Shown here: one piece after another, positions 48,051 to 56,538 of the stretch
How positions within the stretch are numbered: position 1 is the first letter of the stretch
How the letters are laid out: every line of letters begins with the position of its first letter
Assembly (NCBI RefSeq): GCF_024171785.1
Contig: NZ_JAMTCK010000019.1
Coordinates: forward strand, 124,001-188,000
Length of the DNA stretch: 64,000 nt
Direction: 5' to 3'
Source: Goodfellowiella coeruleoviolacea
GTDB lineage: Bacteria > Actinomycetota > Actinomycetes > Mycobacteriales > Pseudonocardiaceae
The notes under the pieces: generated by a model
The model's input: only the letters and a program-made list of their open reading frames with translations
What the model was told of the DNA's origin: nothing
The model's database searches: none
Position numbers and translations under genes: made by a program

Positions 48051-48836
48051 TCAGCCGTCGACCGCGTAGGCCGCGACCCGGGTGTAGACGCCGGGCATGC
48101 CCGGGCGGGCGCAGCCCTCGCCCCAGGACACGATGCCGACGAGCTTGCCCGCCACCACGAACGGGCCGCCCGAGTCGCCCTGACACGCGTCCACGCCGCC
48201 GTTGGCGTACCCGGCGCAGAACATCGCCGCCGCGTCGTACTCGCCCGGGTAGGCCTGGGCGCACTCGGTGTCGGTCATGATCGGCACGTCCGCCTTGCGC
48301 AGCGCGGTGCTGAGCAGGCTGGCCTCGCTGGTGCGGCCCCAGCCCAGCACCGTGCCGACCGTGCCCGGCTCGTAGAGGCCGGCGTCGGACGGGTAGGCCA
48401 GCGGCACGGTCTGGTTGGGCACCGAACTGGCCAGCGTCACCAGTGCGGCGTCACCGACCCCCCTCGGGCCCGCGTAGGCCGGGTTGATGTCGATCGACAC
48501 GACCGGCACCGTCCAGTCCGGACTCATCCGGCGGTCGCCGGACACCACGGTCAGCTCGCCCGGGTTGACGCCGGCCACGCAGTGCGCGGCCGTGGCCACC
48601 AGGTTGGCCTTGATCAGCGCGCCACCGCAGAACGGGTCGCCGTGGTTCTCGGCCAGGCCGACCATCCACGGGTAGTCGGCGGTGCTGGCCACCGTGCCGC
48701 CCACGATCCTGGGGCTGGCCGGTTGCGCGGGTGTGTCCGCCTGGGCACCGGCCGGGCTGACCCCGGCCAGTCCGAGCACCACCAGCCCGGCGATGGCCGA
48801 CACGACACGACACAGTCCCCGCATGGGTCCCCCCAT
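48051..48836 (-). CDS. Secreted trypsin-like serine protease (S1) 1
   Basis: 261 residues. Sec signal (VVSAIAGLVVLGLAGVSPAGA, cleavage after AQA or AGA), short pro-region, then the mature N-terminus RIVGGT after activation. Catalytic triad: His in TAAHCVAG, Asp in GVGDAALVTL, Ser in CQGDSGGPFVV. Primary specificity Asp is in the VDACQGDSGGP pocket, suggesting trypsin-like Arg/Lys preference. ATG 48836 has GGAGGGAG about 8 nt upstream. First of three tandem copies, all minus strand. Confidence 0.93.
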   Translation of the reverse strand: MGGPMRGLCRVVSAIAGLVVLGLAGVSPAGAQADTPAQPASPRIVGGTVASTADYPWMVGLAENHGDPFCGGALIKANLVATAAHCVAGVNPGELTVVSGDRRMSPDWTVPVVSIDINPAYAGPRGVGDAALVTLASSVPNQTVPLAYPSDAGLYEPGTVGTVLGWGRTSEASLLSTALRKADVPIMTDTECAQAYPGEYDAAAMFCAGYANGGVDACQGDSGGPFVVAGKLVGIVSWGEGCARPGMPGVYTRVAAYAVDG

Positions 48837-48979
48837 ACTGCTTCTCCCTCCGTTTGTGCACTCTCCACCGGCCGACGGCCGGCGCGGAAACCCTTGAGCC
48901 GCTTGGCGTTCCGCCACGTCCCCGAGTGCGCCCGCGCGGGCGTGCGGCACTCGGCGGCGCGGTCGCGGGCGCGGCGGCG

Positions 48980-49762
48980 TCACTCGGTGAAGGCGCTGAC
49001 CCGGGTGTAGATGCCCGGTCGGCCGGGGCGGGCGCAGCCCTCGCCGTAGGACACGATGCCGACCAGCTTGCCCGCCACCACGAACGGGCCGCCCGAGTCG
49101 CCCTGGCACGAGTCCACCTCGCCCTTGGCGTAGCCGGCGCAGAACATCGACCTGGCGTTGAACGCCATCGGGTAGGCCAGCGCGCAGGAGTTGTCCGAGG
49201 TGACCGGCAGGTCGGCGCGGCGCAGCCCCTTGCTCAGCGCGCCGTTCTCACTGGTCCGCCCCCAGCCGAGCACCGTGCCCACGGTGCCGGCCGCGTACAG
49301 GTCGCTGTCCGCGGCGGTGGCCAGCGGCAGCGTCGGGCCGGGCAGCGGCTCGGCGAGCCGGGCGACCGCGATGTCGCCGTAGAGGGTCATCGGGTTCCAG
49401 TCCGGGTGGACCTCGAAGTGGTCGATCTGGACGACCGTGCCGCCCTCCCGGTTCAGCCTGGTGCGGCCGGCGATCACCTCGACGGCCTCGGCCGGGTAGG
49501 CCTCCGCGCAGTGCGCCGCGGTGACCACCTCGTCGGGCGCGGTCAGGGTGCCGCCGCAGAACAGCCCGTTCTTGGTGGTCAGCGCGACGATCCAGGGGTA
49601 GTCGCCGATCTCGGCGGCGGTGCCGCCGACGATGCGCGTGCCGGGCGGGGCGGTCGGCTCCGCCGCCGCGGCGGCGGGCAGCGCGGTGAGCAGCCCGAGC
49701 AGCGCCGCTGCCGAAAGGACCGCGATGCCCCTCGGCAGTCCCCCTGGGACGCGTCCGCCCAT
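48980..49762 (-). CDS. Secreted trypsin-like serine protease (S1) 2
   Basis: 260 residues. Same design as its neighbour: signal GIAVLSAAALLGLLTALPAAAAA, activation RIVGGT, His in TAAHCAEA, Asp in YGDIAVARL, Ser in CQGDSGGPFVV, and the trypsin-like S1 Asp in EVDSCQGDSGGP. ATG 49762 has AGGAGGGAG upstream; a longer frame exists but is Arg/Pro noise. The three genes are duplicates and probably secreted zymogens with related substrates. Confidence 0.93.
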   Translation of the reverse strand: MGGRVPGGLPRGIAVLSAAALLGLLTALPAAAAAEPTAPPGTRIVGGTAAEIGDYPWIVALTTKNGLFCGGTLTAPDEVVTAAHCAEAYPAEAVEVIAGRTRLNREGGTVVQIDHFEVHPDWNPMTLYGDIAVARLAEPLPGPTLPLATAADSDLYAAGTVGTVLGWGRTSENGALSKGLRRADLPVTSDNSCALAYPMAFNARSMFCAGYAKGEVDSCQGDSGGPFVVAGKLVGIVSYGEGCARPGRPGIYTRVSAFTE

Positions 49763-49992
49763 CCTGCTCTCCCTCCTGTCGTCGCCTGCTCGCTCGGAGC
49801 GCCGGTGCGGTGCGCTGCGCCGCGATGCGTGGCGATGGGTGCGGTCCTCGCCGGCCGGTTCGGCTGGCGGTGCCCTAAGCCGACCAACCGCCTCGCGGTC
49901 GACACAAGCGAAGATCGCAAACAGCACCCTGCCGAGTGAAGAACCCGGCACCAGCAGGGGGAATGCGGGTAGGTCGTTCTGGTCGAGGCTGG

Positions 49993-50781
49993 TCAGCGGG
50001 CGAACATCGCGACCCGGGTGAACACGTCGGGCTTGTCGGAGTCGCAGCCCCGACCCCAGGACGCCACCCCGACCAGCTTGCCCCCCACCACGAACGGGGC
50101 CCCGCCGTCGTACTCGCAGGCGCCGCTGGGCAGGTCGGGGTCGCTGGCGCAGAACATCGACGCGGTGTCGTAGTAGTCGGGGTAGGCGTCGGCGCAGGTC
50201 TGCTCGTCCAGGATGGGCACGTCGGCCCGGAGCAGCTCACCGGTGGCGTCCTCGCCCGCCGCCAGGCTGCCCCAGCCGAGCACGCTGCCCACCGCGCCCG
50301 GCGCGTACACGTCGGTCTCCTGGGCGCCGGCCACCGGGATGGTCGCCAGCGGCATGGGCGTGGCCAGTTCGAGCACGGCGACGTCGGCGTAGCCGGTCTC
50401 CGGGTCCCAGTCGGGGTGCGGGATGACCCTGGTGACGCCCGAGGCCACGCCGGTGAAGTCGCTGAGCCTGGTGCGGTTGCCCACCGCCACGATCTCGTCG
50501 GCCGTGTGCTTGTCCGCGCACTCCGCGCTGGTGACCACCCGGTTGGTGGCGTAGAGGGCGCCGGCGCAGAACAGCTGCCCCTCGGTGTTGGCCAGCGCGA
50601 TCACCCACGGGTGGTCCGCGATCAGCGCGGGAGTGCCACCGGTGATCCTGGTCTGCCCGTGGCCGTGCGCGGTGGCCTGGTCGGTGGTGGTGGCAGCGGG
50701 GATCGCGGCCACGACCCCGAGCACCGCGGCCCCGCACAGGACCACCGCACCACGGAACATCCTGCGCCCGGGTTTCCTCAT
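49993..50781 (-). CDS. Trypsin-fold protein with dead active site (S1 homologue 3)
   Basis: 262 residues, secreted (signal FRGAVVLCGAAVLGVVAAIPAA). The S1 fold is retained, but the catalytic His is Glu (TSAECADK, codon 50521-50523) and the catalytic Ser is Asp (EYDGGAP, codon 50107-50109); the Asp of the triad (YADVAVLEL) remains. Two of three triad residues are therefore lost and proteolysis is not expected. As with haptoglobin-like pseudoproteases, binding or inhibitor/decoy roles are possible. It keeps Cys pairs, RITGGT and the C-terminal substrate-pocket scaffold, so it is under some selection. ATG 50781. Confidence 0.9.
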   Translation of the reverse strand: MRKPGRRMFRGAVVLCGAAVLGVVAAIPAATTTDQATAHGHGQTRITGGTPALIADHPWVIALANTEGQLFCAGALYATNRVVTSAECADKHTADEIVAVGNRTRLSDFTGVASGVTRVIPHPDWDPETGYADVAVLELATPMPLATIPVAGAQETDVYAPGAVGSVLGWGSLAAGEDATGELLRADVPILDEQTCADAYPDYYDTASMFCASDPDLPSGACEYDGGAPFVVGGKLVGVASWGRGCDSDKPDVFTRVAMFAR

Positions 50782-51107
50782 CGTGGTCTCCCTTTCGTCA
50801 TTCCAACGGCTTCTGCCCCCTGCTGGTGGATCTGGTGTCCATGAACAACAACAGCGAGCCGACCGGACCGGCACAACTCGGAACGGGCTACGCAACCCAC
50901 GCGAGTGATCTCCACGATCCCGTCGCCTGGCACCGGGACCACGCCCACTCCGTCCGCTTCGGACAGTCCGCAGTGGAGCGTCAGGCACCGGTGGGGTGAC
51001 GGCCGGCCGGGCGGGGCCGGCCAGCGGCCCGTTGTGCGGGTCGCGGAACGGGGCTAGCCTCGTGACCAGAATACGAATTTGGTCACGAGTCACGAGAGGG
51101 AGCGCAC
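50782..51107. other. 326-bp divergent region
   Basis: Contains the leader of the pseudoprotease gene at the left and the TetR operator at the right. A 52-codon frame (50841-50999) has weak codon bias and no ribosome-binding site and is not called. Confidence 0.6.
51059..51096 (+). promoter_or_regulatory. Operator/promoter of the TetR-P450 pair
   Basis: CTCGTGACC (51059-51067) and GGTCACGAG (51081-51089) form a perfect inverted repeat with a 13-nt spacer containing TACGAAT, a -10 candidate. A third half-site TCACGAG follows at 51090. Probably the autoregulation site of the TetR protein encoded 12 nt downstream. Confidence 0.7.
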
Positions 51108-51827
51108 GTGGTCGCCGAACAGCCGTTGACGTACGAGGCCAGGGCGCGGCGGATCCTCGACGCCGCCGCCGAGCTGGTGCTCCGCTGGGGCTACCGCAAG
51201 GTCACCGTGGACGAGGTGGCCAGCGCGGCCGGCGTCGGCAAGGGCACCCTCTACCTGCACTGGCGCACCAAGGAGGCGCTGTTCACCTCGGTCCTGCTGC
51301 GCGAGTCACTGTCGGGGATCGACGAGTTGATCGCCCGGATCGAGCGCGACCCGGCCGAACTCCTGCCGCACCGCATGGCCGTGGCCGCCTACCAGGCCAT
51401 GTCCAGGCCGCTGGTGCGCGCCATGAACACCGGCGACACCGAACTGCTCGGCAAGCTCGCCACCCAGACCGACCTCTCCCTGGTCACGCTCAAGGAGCGG
51501 ATGTACCACGACTACTTCGCCCTGCTGCGCGAGCACGGGTTGGTGCGCACCGAGTTCACCGTGCCCGAGCTGTTCTACATGCACTACTGCGTGACCTCGG
51601 GTTTCTTCCTCGCCGAGCGCTACCGCCCTCGGGACAACGACCAGGTCGACCACGCCACCGCGCGACTGCTGGGCGCTGGCGTGCGCAACGCCCTCGAAGC
51701 TGAGCGGCCACCGGACGAGGACCTGCTGCGCGCGGTGGCGCCGCGGGCCATCGAGCTGTTCCAGGGCGTGCGCGCCAGCCACGCGGCGGCCATCAGCGGC
51801 TCGCGCTCGGCCACCCGAACCAGCTGA
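51108..51827 (+). CDS. TetR family transcriptional regulator
   Basis: 239 residues. HTH at about 25-60: ILDAAAELVLRWGYRKVTVDEVASAAGVGKGTLYLHW, a typical TetR_N. The C-terminal ligand domain is not diagnostic. It is transcribed just before the P450 gene (37-bp gap) behind an inverted-repeat operator, so it most likely represses itself and the P450. GTG 51108 start. Confidence 0.93.
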   Translation: MVAEQPLTYEARARRILDAAAELVLRWGYRKVTVDEVASAAGVGKGTLYLHWRTKEALFTSVLLRESLSGIDELIARIERDPAELLPHRMAVAAYQAMSRPLVRAMNTGDTELLGKLATQTDLSLVTLKERMYHDYFALLREHGLVRTEFTVPELFYMHYCVTSGFFLAERYRPRDNDQVDHATARLLGAGVRNALEAERPPDEDLLRAVAPRAIELFQGVRASHAAAISGSRSATRTS

Positions 51828-51864
51828 GCCCGCCCAGGGCCAGCCAGGACCACCAGGAGTCGTC

Positions 51865-53073
51865 ATGACCACCAACCAGGACACCCGTACCGGCGACCTG
51901 TCCGGCGAGTTCGCCTCGCTGCGCGACTGGTGCGACCAGCTGCGCGCCACCGACCCGGTGCACCGGGACGAGCGCGGGGTCTGGCACCTGTTCCGGCACG
52001 CCGACGTCAGCGCGGCGCTGGCCGACGCGGCCACGTTCTCCAGCGAGACCAGCGCGTTCCTGCCCGCCGCGGCCGAGGGGGACGCGTTCCGGGTCGCCAA
52101 CCTCACCAGGATGGACCCGCCCCGGCACCGCGCCATGCGCGGCCTGGTCAGCACGGCGTTCACGCCCCGGCTGGTCAGCGGGCTGGCACCCAGGATCAGC
52201 GCGCTCACCAGCGAGTTACTCGACGCTCTGGCCGAGGCGTCCCGGCTGGAGCTGGTGGACGCGCTGACCTACCCGCTGCCGGTGATCGTGATCTCCGAGC
52301 TGCTCGGCGTGCCCACCGAGGACCGGGGCACCTTCCGCGACTGGGTCGACGTCCTGCTGTCCCTGAACGTCGACCGGGACAACCTCGCCGCGTCACAGCA
52401 GGCCGTGCGGTCCGTGGCGCCGACCCGCGCCGCACTGATCGACTACCTGCGCGGCCAGGTCGACCGGCGGCGGGTCGACCCGGGCGAGGACCTGATCTCC
52501 GCGCTGCTCGCGGCCGAGGCCGACGGCGCGCGGCTCACCGAAGGCGAGATCGTCGGGCTCGCCGCGACCCTGCTGATCGCCGGGCACATCACCACCACCG
52601 GCCTGCTCGGCAACGCCATGCTCCTGTTCGACCAGCACCCCGAGGTGGTGGCCAGGCTGCGGGACAACCGCGAGCTGCTGCCCTCGGCCATCGAGGAGGT
52701 GCTGCGCGTGCGTCCCCCGTTCAGCCTCACGATGCGGGCCACCACCCGCGAGGTCGAGCTGGGCGGCCGCACCCTGCCCGCGAACCAGCTGGTGTTCCTG
52801 TGGCTGCTCTCGGCCAACCGGGACGAGACGGTGTTCGCCGAACCGGACCGGTTCGACCTGGACCGGCGCAACTCCCACCAGCTCGCCTTCGGCAGGGGCA
52901 TCCACTTCTGCCTGGGCGCGCCACTGGCCCGGCTGGAGGCCAGGATCGCCCTGGACCTGCTGCTGGACCGCTACGCCGAGTTCCGCGTGGCCACCGACGA
53001 GCCGGTGGAGTTCTACAACCCGTTGGTGGTCAACGGCCCGAAGCGGCTGCCCCTGCTGGTCACCCCGGCCTGA
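51865..53073 (+). CDS. Cytochrome P450
   Basis: 402 residues, class I bacterial type. I-helix AGHITTT (acid-alcohol pair changed, His-Ile-Thr in place of Gly-Asx-Glx-Thr-Thr), ExxR in IEEVLRVRPP, heme-binding FGRGIHFCLGAPLARLEA with Cys349. The altered I-helix is seen in some P450s acting on unusual substrates. Needs ferredoxin partners not encoded here. ATG 51865 has AGGAG 6 nt upstream. Probably co-transcribed with and controlled by the TetR gene. Confidence 0.93.
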   Translation: MTTNQDTRTGDLSGEFASLRDWCDQLRATDPVHRDERGVWHLFRHADVSAALADAATFSSETSAFLPAAAEGDAFRVANLTRMDPPRHRAMRGLVSTAFTPRLVSGLAPRISALTSELLDALAEASRLELVDALTYPLPVIVISELLGVPTEDRGTFRDWVDVLLSLNVDRDNLAASQQAVRSVAPTRAALIDYLRGQVDRRRVDPGEDLISALLAAEADGARLTEGEIVGLAATLLIAGHITTTGLLGNAMLLFDQHPEVVARLRDNRELLPSAIEEVLRVRPPFSLTMRATTREVELGGRTLPANQLVFLWLLSANRDETVFAEPDRFDLDRRNSHQLAFGRGIHFCLGAPLARLEARIALDLLLDRYAEFRVATDEPVEFYNPLVVNGPKRLPLLVTPA

Positions 53074-53088
53074 TCCCCCACCGGCGGG

Positions 53089-54153
53089 TCACGAGCCGGC
53101 GCCGGTGTCCCCGCTGTTGCCGCCGTCCTTGCCGTTGCCGCCGCCGAACCGGTTCCACACCTTGCCGGCCGCCCCGGTGATCACCTCGCCGACCTCGTTG
53201 AACACCTTGGCCAGCGGGTCGGCGGAGGTGGCCACCCGGTCCTTGTAGGACTTGGCCGCCGCCCTGATGTCCTCGGTGAACGTGCTGGTCGGGTCGTCGT
53301 CCTCGCGGCGCTGGTAGCTGCCGGCCAGGATGTCGCGGTACTCCGCGCTGGCCGCCCAGCGCTGCAGTTCGGCGGCCCGCACCACGGCCATCGGGTGGCT
53401 CAGCGGCTCGGTGTTGAGCAGCTTGAGCACGCTGTCCCGGACGTCCTCGGCGACCTCGTACTCCTTGGCCTGCACCAGGAACGCGGTCGTGTCCACCTGG
53501 GACAGGTCCATGCCGCCGGCCAGTGCCACGTGCACGCGCAGCGCCGCGGCCGGGTCCTGCCCGCACAGCAGGCCGGCGCGGTCGCAGGACAGCTCGGTCT
53601 TGCGGTACCACTCGCGCAGCGCCGCGATGATCGCGCGCAGCGCCCAGTACCCGGCCGGCATCCAGCCCAGCCCGGCCTGGATCTGGATCAGCCGGAACAG
53701 CAGGGTGCGGTACAGCACGTGCCCGGACAGCACGTGCCCCATCTCGTGGCCGATGGCGAAGCGCAGGCCGTCCACGGTGAGCAGGTCGACCAGGCCGGTG
53801 GTGAGCACGATGAACGGCTTGTCCATGCCCAGGGTCATGGCGTTGGGCACCGGGTCGCGTCGCACGAACACCTCGGGCGTCTCGGGCAGGTCCAGGGTGG
53901 CCGCGCACTCCAGGCGCACCTGGTCCAGCAGCGGGTACTGCTTGGGGCCCACCCGGATCGCCGAGGCCAGGTACATCAGCCGCTCACCGCGTTCGGAGAA
54001 CGCCCCGGCCACCGCCTTGAACACCGGACCGATCCCGGGCACGGCCCGCAGCACGGCCAGCGCGCCCCGGTCGGCCGGGTGTTCGTAGGCCCGGGGGCTG
54101 ATCCCCGGGAAGCGCACCCTGGTGCTGGAACGCTCGACATCCGTACCTGTCAC
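53089..54153 (-). CDS. M48 family zinc metallopeptidase (HtpX-like)
   Basis: 354 residues. Zinc motif HEMGH in AIGHEMGHVLSGH (about 150), with the downstream Glu ligand region TELSCDRAGLL. No strongly hydrophobic membrane helices, unlike HtpX itself. The last 60 residues are a helical and Gly/Asp-rich tail. GTG 54153 is chosen over ATG 54177 because AGGGGAG lies 5-6 nt before it; TAGGCT at 54181-54186 is a likely -10. Convergent with P450, gap only 15 bp. Confidence 0.88.
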   Translation of the reverse strand: MTGTDVERSSTRVRFPGISPRAYEHPADRGALAVLRAVPGIGPVFKAVAGAFSERGERLMYLASAIRVGPKQYPLLDQVRLECAATLDLPETPEVFVRRDPVPNAMTLGMDKPFIVLTTGLVDLLTVDGLRFAIGHEMGHVLSGHVLYRTLLFRLIQIQAGLGWMPAGYWALRAIIAALREWYRKTELSCDRAGLLCGQDPAAALRVHVALAGGMDLSQVDTTAFLVQAKEYEVAEDVRDSVLKLLNTEPLSHPMAVVRAAELQRWAASAEYRDILAGSYQRREDDDPTSTFTEDIRAAAKSYKDRVATSADPLAKVFNEVGEVITGAAGKVWNRFGGGNGKDGGNSGDTGAGS

Positions 54154-54180
54154 AACGGCTCCCCTCACGTCGGACATCCA

Positions 54181-54186
54181 GCCTAG
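54181..54186 (-). promoter_or_regulatory. -10 hexamer TAGGCT upstream of the M48 gene
   Basis: Minus-strand TAGGCT 27 nt before GTG 54153; with an AGGGGAG site between, this is a normal leadered start. Confidence 0.5.
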
Positions 54187-54258
54187 GGGCAGCCGGGTGA
54201 TCAGTTGGTGAGAATCGGGCGGACGGGCCGGATGTGCGCCGGCCCGTCCGCGCACGGG

Positions 54259-54678
54259 TCAGCGGCCCTGCGGGTCGGGGCGGTGCTGGACGTACTCGAT
54301 CACGGTGCCGTCCGGGTGGCGGGCGGTGAACCCGGCGCCGCTGGGCACGTCCACCGGCGGGTGGATGATCTCCGCGCCGCCGGCCCGCAGCCGGTCCAGG
54401 TAGCCGTCGATCGAGTCCACCAACAGGGTGCCCACGGTGGCCCGGAACGGCCGCAGGTCCGCCTCGCTGCCCTCGATCAGCAGGAACCCGCCCACCGCGG
54501 CCAGCGCCAGGTTCTTCTCCGGGTACGGCAGGAACATGTCCGCCTCGGCGCCGAGCAGCCGCTCGTACCAGGCCACGGTCTCGGTCAGCCGGCCCGGTTC
54601 GACGAACACCCGGATCAGCGTCTTCGGCGCGGTCAGGTGCGACGAGTCGGGGTCGCGCCGCCACAGCTGGTCTGTCAT
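54259..54678 (-). CDS. VOC/glyoxalase-family protein
   Basis: 139 residues. Two beta-alpha-beta-beta-beta units typical of the vicinal oxygen chelate fold (VFVEPGRLTETVAWYERLLG, then GTLLVDSIDGYLDRLRAGGAEI and the GTVIEYVQH end). Metal ligands are hard to define, so it may be a binding or resistance protein rather than a lyase. ATG 54678 has GGAGG upstream. It is divergent from an Xre-type regulator at 54773. Confidence 0.85.
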   Translation of the reverse strand: MTDQLWRRDPDSSHLTAPKTLIRVFVEPGRLTETVAWYERLLGAEADMFLPYPEKNLALAAVGGFLLIEGSEADLRPFRATVGTLLVDSIDGYLDRLRAGGAEIIHPPVDVPSGAGFTARHPDGTVIEYVQHRPDPQGR

Positions 54679-54760
54679 TGGTGTTTCCTCCTTCACCGGA
54701 CAGCGTGGTCGCGGCGCGGCCGGCCAGTGAGTGCTCGGTTTGTGCTGTTACCGGAGGTCA

Positions 54761-54766
54761 TAGGCT
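54761..54766 (+). promoter_or_regulatory. -10 hexamer TAGGCT, leaderless promoter of the Xre regulator
   Basis: TAGGCT, 6-nt spacer, GTG 54773. Confidence 0.6.
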
Positions 54767-54772
54767 GGCGGG

Positions 54773-55630
54773 GTGGCTGGGCGAGTGGGCCGGGGGACGG
54801 CACGGCGGGAACTCGGGGCGTTTCTGCGCGCGGCCAGGGAGCGGGTGGACCCGGCCGAGGTCGGCCTGCCCGGCACGGGCCGGCGGCGCACCCCGGGGTT
54901 GCGCCGCGAGGAGGTCGCCGCCCTGTCCGGGGTGGGCGTGGCCTGGTACACCTGGCTGGAGCAGGGCCGGGTGGAGACCTCGCGGCAGGTGCTGGACGCG
55001 GTCAGCCGGGCACTGCGGCTGGACGCCGACGCGCACCGGCACGTGCTGGCCCTGGCCGGACTGCGACCCGAGCCGGGCAGCGGCGTCACCCCGACCGAGC
55101 GGGCCGAACTGGTCGAGCGGCTGCGCGGCCTGCTGGACGCCTGGCCGACCACGCCCGCGCTGCTGGTGGACGCCAGGTTCGACATCCTGGCCTGGAACGA
55201 CGCCTACCGCGCCGTCTGGCCCGACCCCGGCCTGACCGACGTGGATCAGCGCAACTTCCTGCTGCTGCTGGTGTCCGACCCGGTGATGCGCCAGCGGCTG
55301 CCGGACTGGCGCACGCTGGCCAAGGAGATGTTCTGGCAGCTGCGGGCCACCACCGACCGGTGCCCCGGCGACCGCCGGCTCGGCGAGGTGCTGACCGGTC
55401 TGGACGACCAGCGGCCCGACCTGGCGCCGTGGTGGCGCGGCCGCACCGTCCGCGAGTTCCGCGGCACCACCCTGGCCGTGCACGTGCCGGACGGTTCCCA
55501 GCCGCGACTGACCTTCTCGCTGCTGCGGCCCACCGAGGAGCAGGCGGTCTCCGTGCTGGTGCAGGCCCCGGCCGACGAGCCGAGCCGCCGCTGGCTGGCC
55601 GACCTGGCCCAGTCCGCCGGTCTGGTCTAG
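54773..55630 (+). CDS. Helix-turn-helix regulator with MmyB-like C-terminal domain
   Basis: 285 residues. N-terminal Xre HTH: RRTPGLRREEVAALSGVGVAWYTWLEQGR (about 35-65). The C-terminal part (LVDARFDILAWNDAYRAVWP, LTFSLLRPTEEQAVSVL) is the MmyB-like ligand-binding domain of actinobacterial regulators, which often bind fatty acids or small metabolites. Likely controls the divergent VOC gene. GTG start is leaderless. Its stop shares the CTAG with the stop of the convergent beta-lactamase-like gene. Confidence 0.92.
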   Translation: MAGRVGRGTARRELGAFLRAARERVDPAEVGLPGTGRRRTPGLRREEVAALSGVGVAWYTWLEQGRVETSRQVLDAVSRALRLDADAHRHVLALAGLRPEPGSGVTPTERAELVERLRGLLDAWPTTPALLVDARFDILAWNDAYRAVWPDPGLTDVDQRNFLLLLVSDPVMRQRLPDWRTLAKEMFWQLRATTDRCPGDRRLGEVLTGLDDQRPDLAPWWRGRTVREFRGTTLAVHVPDGSQPRLTFSLLRPTEEQAVSVLVQAPADEPSRRWLADLAQSAGLV

Positions 55631-56538
55631 GCGCGGCTGGCCCGCAGGTGCTCCACGGCCAGCCGGGCCGTGGTGCCGATCACCGCGTCCGCCGCCGGCA
55701 GGGTGAACGCGGTGCTCGCGCTGCGGGTGAACACGGCCACCGCGTACCGGCCGCCGTCCGGGTACTCCACCACGCCGGCCTCGTTGCGGATGGTCGGCAG
55801 GGTGCCGGTCTTGCCGGACACCCGCACGTCGTCGAAGGGGAAGCCGGAGGCCAGCCGGTGCGGCCACACCTGCAGCCCGAGCAGCCGGCGCAGCGCCGCG
55901 CACGAGTCGGCCGAGGCGGCCTCGTCCCGCCAGATCGCGGCCAGCAGCCGGGTGATCTCCCGGGGCGTGCTCCGGTTGGTCAGCGCCGGGTCCAGCACCC
56001 GCAGCCGGGCCAGCACCACCGGGTCGGCCAGCAGCGGGGCCAGCGCGGCGCCGTCGGCCACGCCCGCGTCGGCGGCCATGAGCGCGGCCAGGTCGCGGCA
56101 GTGGTGCACCACGGCGGTGCGGGTCAGGCCGAGGTCGGTGAGCGTGCGGTTGACCTCGGCCAGCCCGAGCCGGTCCAGCAGCGCGTCCGCGGCGCCGTTG
56201 TCGGACAGGGTGATCGCCAGGAACGCCAGGTCGCGCAGGGACAGGGTGGCCGCGTCGAGCATGGCGCCCACCCCGGTGGTGCCGCCGCTGCGCTCCTCCG
56301 GTCGCAGCGTCACCGCCTCGGCCGGGTCCACGCCGCCCGCGTCGGCCACCCGGAACAGGGTCAGCGCCACCGCGATCTTGAACATGCTCGCGGTCGCCAC
56401 CAGCCGGTCCGCGCCCACGCCCACCTGCGCCGCTGGCCGGTCCAGGTCGACAGCGTGCAGCCAGCCGGTCACCCCGGCGTCGGTGAACGCCGCCCGCAGC
56501 CGGCGGCCGATCCCGCCGCCACCCGTGTGCTGGCTCAT
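55627..56538 (-). CDS. Class A beta-lactamase-like serine hydrolase
   Basis: 303 residues. SxxK (SMFK, residues 51-54), SDN (111-113) and KTG (242-244) are all present, so a penicillin-recognising acyl enzyme fold is intact. The Glu166 deacylation motif ExxLN is not seen; the region reads DPALTN, and no signal peptide is evident (residue 1-40 is polar), so it may not be a working secreted beta-lactamase. The start ATG overlaps the LysR stop (ATGA), so the pair is one transcript. Its natural substrate is unclear. Confidence 0.85.
   Translation of the reverse strand: MSQHTGGGGIGRRLRAAFTDAGVTGWLHAVDLDRPAAQVGVGADRLVATASMFKIAVALTLFRVADAGGVDPAEAVTLRPEERSGGTTGVGAMLDAATLSLRDLAFLAITLSDNGAADALLDRLGLAEVNRTLTDLGLTRTAVVHHCRDLAALMAADAGVADGAALAPLLADPVVLARLRVLDPALTNRSTPREITRLLAAIWRDEAASADSCAALRRLLGLQVWPHRLASGFPFDDVRVSGKTGTLPTIRNEAGVVEYPDGGRYAVAVFTRSASTAFTLPAADAVIGTTARLAVEHLRASRA

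Noticed and set aside
50841-50999. 52-codon frame starting at ATG 50841
   Set aside because: Codon third positions are only about 75 percent GC, no ribosome-binding site and no recognised motif; likely leader sequence.
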